Assembly (NCBI GenBank): GCA_003116995.1 | Contig: BDSL01000083.1 | Span: forward strand, 374,501 to 438,500 | DNA length: 64,000 nt | Direction: 5' to 3' | DNA from: Yamagishiella unicocca | Lineage: Eukaryota > Chlorophyta > Chlorophyceae > Chlamydomonadales > Volvocaceae | Translations under genes and position numbers: made by a program | Part shown: positions 62,310 to 64,000 of the stretch, piece after piece | How positions within the stretch are numbered: position 1 is the first letter of the stretch | Layout of the letters: each line of letters begins with the position of its first letter | The notes under the pieces: model-generated | Told to the model about the DNA's origin: nothing | The model's database searches: none | What the model saw: only the letters and a program-made list of their open reading frames with translations

Positions 62310-62730
62310 GTGCCTTGACAAATGGCACCAAACTTGCGCTTTGACCTTTCAAATGAAAGATTTGGGGCCAGCAGCAAACCGCAAGAAGGACCCGAAAATG
62401 GCCATGGTGGTTAGCAAAGCACAGAGCAACGGGCTAACTGCCCAGGTTTGCCTTGTCCTACAAGTGCAGTGCCTTGACCAAATGGCACCAAACTTGCACT
62501 TTGATCTTTCAATGATGTCAATAATCAATACGAAAGATTTGGGGCCGCAGCAAACCGCAAGAAGGACCTGAAAATGGCCATGGTGGTTAGCAAAGCACAG
62601 AGCAACGGCTAACTGCCCAGGTTTGCCTTGTCCTACAAGTGCACCCGAAAGATTTGGGGCCAGCAGCAATGCCCAACAAGTGCAGTGCCTTGACCAAATG
62701 GTTGCACTTTGATCTTTCAATGATCAAAGA
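62310..62730. other. Cluster of deleted and rearranged monomers
   Basis: The stretch contains CTTGACAAATGG (one C lost), CTTTCAAATGAAAGATTTGG (about 20 bp lost), AATACGAAAG, GGGGCCGCAGC and CAACGGCTAAC. A scrambled joint GTGCACCCGAAAG is followed by AGCAATGCCCAACAAGTGCAG. The phase is offset across it. It could be poor consensus or a real degenerate patch. Confidence 0.65.
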
Positions 62731-64000
62731 AAGATTTGGGGCCAGCAGCAAACCGCAAGAAGGACCTGAAAATGGCCATGGTGGTTAGCAAAGCACAGAG
62801 CAACGGGCTAACTGCCCAGGTTTGCCTTGTCCTACAGGTGCAGTGCCTTGACCAAATGGCACCAAACTTGCGCTTTGACCTTTCAACGATATTTATAATC
62901 AATACCGAAAGATTTGGGGCCAGCAGCAAACCGCAAGAGGTACCCGAAAATGGCCATGGTGGTTAGCAAAGCACAGAGCAACGAGTTAGACTGCCCATGT
63001 TTGCCTTATCCTACAGGTGCAGTGCCTTGACCAAATGGCACCAAACTTGCGCTTTGATCTTTCCATGATATTTTTAATCAATACCGAAAGATTTGGGGCC
63101 AGCAGCAAACCGCAAGAAGGACCTGAAAATGGCCATGGTGGTTAGCAAAGCACAGAGCAACGAGTTAGATGCCCATGTTTGCCTTATCCTACAGGTGCAG
63201 TGCCTTGACCAAATGGCACCAAACTTGCGCTTTGATCTTTCCATGATATTTTTAATCAATATCGAAAGATTTGGGGCCAGCAGCAAACCGCAAGAGGTAC
63301 CCGAAAATGGCCATGGTGGTTAGCAAAGCACAGAGCAACGGGCTAACTGTCCAGGTTTGCCTTATCCTACAGGTGCAGTGCCTTGACGAAATGGCACCAA
63401 ACTTGCGCTTTGATCTTTCAATAATATTTACAATCAATACCGAAAGATTTGGGGCCAGCAGCAAACCGCAAGAGGTACCCGAAAATGGCCATGGTGGTTA
63501 GCATAGCACAGAGCAACGGGCTAACTGCCCAGGTTTGCCTTGTCCTTCAAGTGCAGTGCCTTGACCAAATGGCACCAAACTTGCACTTTGATCTTTCCAT
63601 GATATGTTTAATCAATACCGAAAGATTTGGGGCCAGCAGCAAACCGCAAGAAGGACCTGAAAATGGCCATGGTGGTTAGCAAGGCACAGAGCAACGGGCT
63701 AACTGTCCAGGTTTGCCTTATCCTACAGGTGCAGTGCCTTGACCAAATGGCACCAAACTTGCGCTTTGACCTTTCAACGATATTTATAATCAATACCGAA
63801 AGATTTGGGGCCAGCAGCAAACTGCAAGAGGTACCCGAAAATGGCCATGGTGGATAGCAAAGCACAGAGCAACAAGTTAGCTGCCCATGTTTGCCTTATC
63901 CTACAGGTGCAGTGCCTTGACCAAATGGCACCAAACTTGCGCTTTGATCTTTCCATGATATGTTTAATCAATACCGAAAGATTTGGGGCCAGCAGCAAAC

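Larger units (their letters stand above)
33191..64000. repeat. 178-bp tandem satellite array, about 160 monomers, open at right edge
   Basis: Landmarks such as TTTGGGGCCAGCAGCAAACC, AATGGCCATGGTGGTTAGC, CCTACAGGTGCAGTGCC and CACCAAACTTGCGCTTTGA return every 178 bp. The first, isolated monomer is at 33,191-33,346. Continuous repeats start at about 33,601 and run to the end with three inserts. Most monomers differ by only a few bases. GC is roughly half, well below the flanking genes. Each monomer shows a 64-76 codon ORF on + and a similar one on -. But 178 is not a multiple of 3, many ORFs begin at TTG, and all stop within 231 bp, so I treat the array as non-coding. The 178-bp length is close to one nucleosome repeat, as in many centromeric satellites. 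I do not recognise the sequence. Confidence 0.97.

Noticed and set aside
33681..64000. Dozens of 60-97 codon ORFs on both strands (MGPAANRKRYPKMAM type and MLLAPNLSVLI type).
   Set aside because: They are one ORF per 178-bp monomer seen repeatedly. Many start at TTG, the period is not a multiple of three, and both strands are equally open. There is no evidence of a real protein.
33601..64000. CRISPR array.
   Set aside because: The repeats are head to tail without unique spacers, and the setting is eukaryotic.
33601..64000. Homology with the Arabidopsis 178-bp centromere satellite.
   Set aside because: Only the unit length agrees; I see no sequence resemblance.
1..64000. tRNA, rRNA or bacterial-type operons.
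   Set aside because: No cloverleaf with a plausible anticodon stem and no rRNA core motifs were noticed; gene structure is eukaryotic throughout. A dedicated scan was not possible.

Overview
The window looks like nuclear DNA of a volvocine green alga (Chlamydomonas relatives); I cannot name the species. The left half is GC-rich. Its genes are rich in introns (mostly GT-AG) and carry long Ala, Gly, Gln, Pro and Ser runs. The green-algal poly(A) signal TGTAA lies at plausible distances after three gene ends. The two best-conserved proteins have plant-type relatives.

Layout. (1) About 1-3,416, + strand: 3' part of a Gln/Pro-rich protein gene of unknown function, open at the window edge. (2) 12,904-4,388, - strand: a complete 13-exon gene for a 1,707-residue ankyrin plus RCC1-repeat protein, related to the plant ANK-RCC1 family and animal IBTK. 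Every exon joint keeps phase. (3) 13,649-27,536, + strand: a 22-exon gene for a giant UBR1/PRT6-type N-degron E3 ubiquitin ligase with UBR box, RING-H2 and C-terminal autoinhibitory zinc region; only its 5' end is unsure. Genes 2 and 3 are head to head across about 0.75 kb. (4) 32,668-30,739, - strand: a 5-exon gene for a secreted 241-residue protein with signal peptide, a possible beta/gamma-crystallin-like domain, and a Ser-Pro tail typical of algal cell-wall glycoproteins.

From 33,191 to the right edge the window is almost entirely a 178-bp tandem satellite, roughly 160 monomers, running off the end. It is interrupted by a 183-bp insert with TG...CA ends and a 5-bp target duplication (solo-LTR-like), and by two copies of a 656-bp insert with TA target duplication and CCGTAC/GTACGG ends (non-autonomous DNA transposon-like). 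The 656-bp copies are exactly 2,082 bp apart, so the second arose by tandem duplication of the array and not by a new insertion. Blocks of 3, 5, 6, 9, 13 and 19 monomers recur at offsets that are whole multiples of 178 bp, apart from small diagnostic indels. This is the signature of in-register unequal exchange. The array is a candidate centromeric, pericentromeric or subtelomeric satellite; the sequence alone does not say which.

Functional links are limited. The UBR ligase and the ANK-RCC1 protein may both act in ubiquitin-dependent regulation (IBTK is a CUL3-linked protein in animals), and they share an upstream region, but co-regulation is only an inference. All exon models were assembled by hand from splice motifs, reading phase and remembered family patterns.
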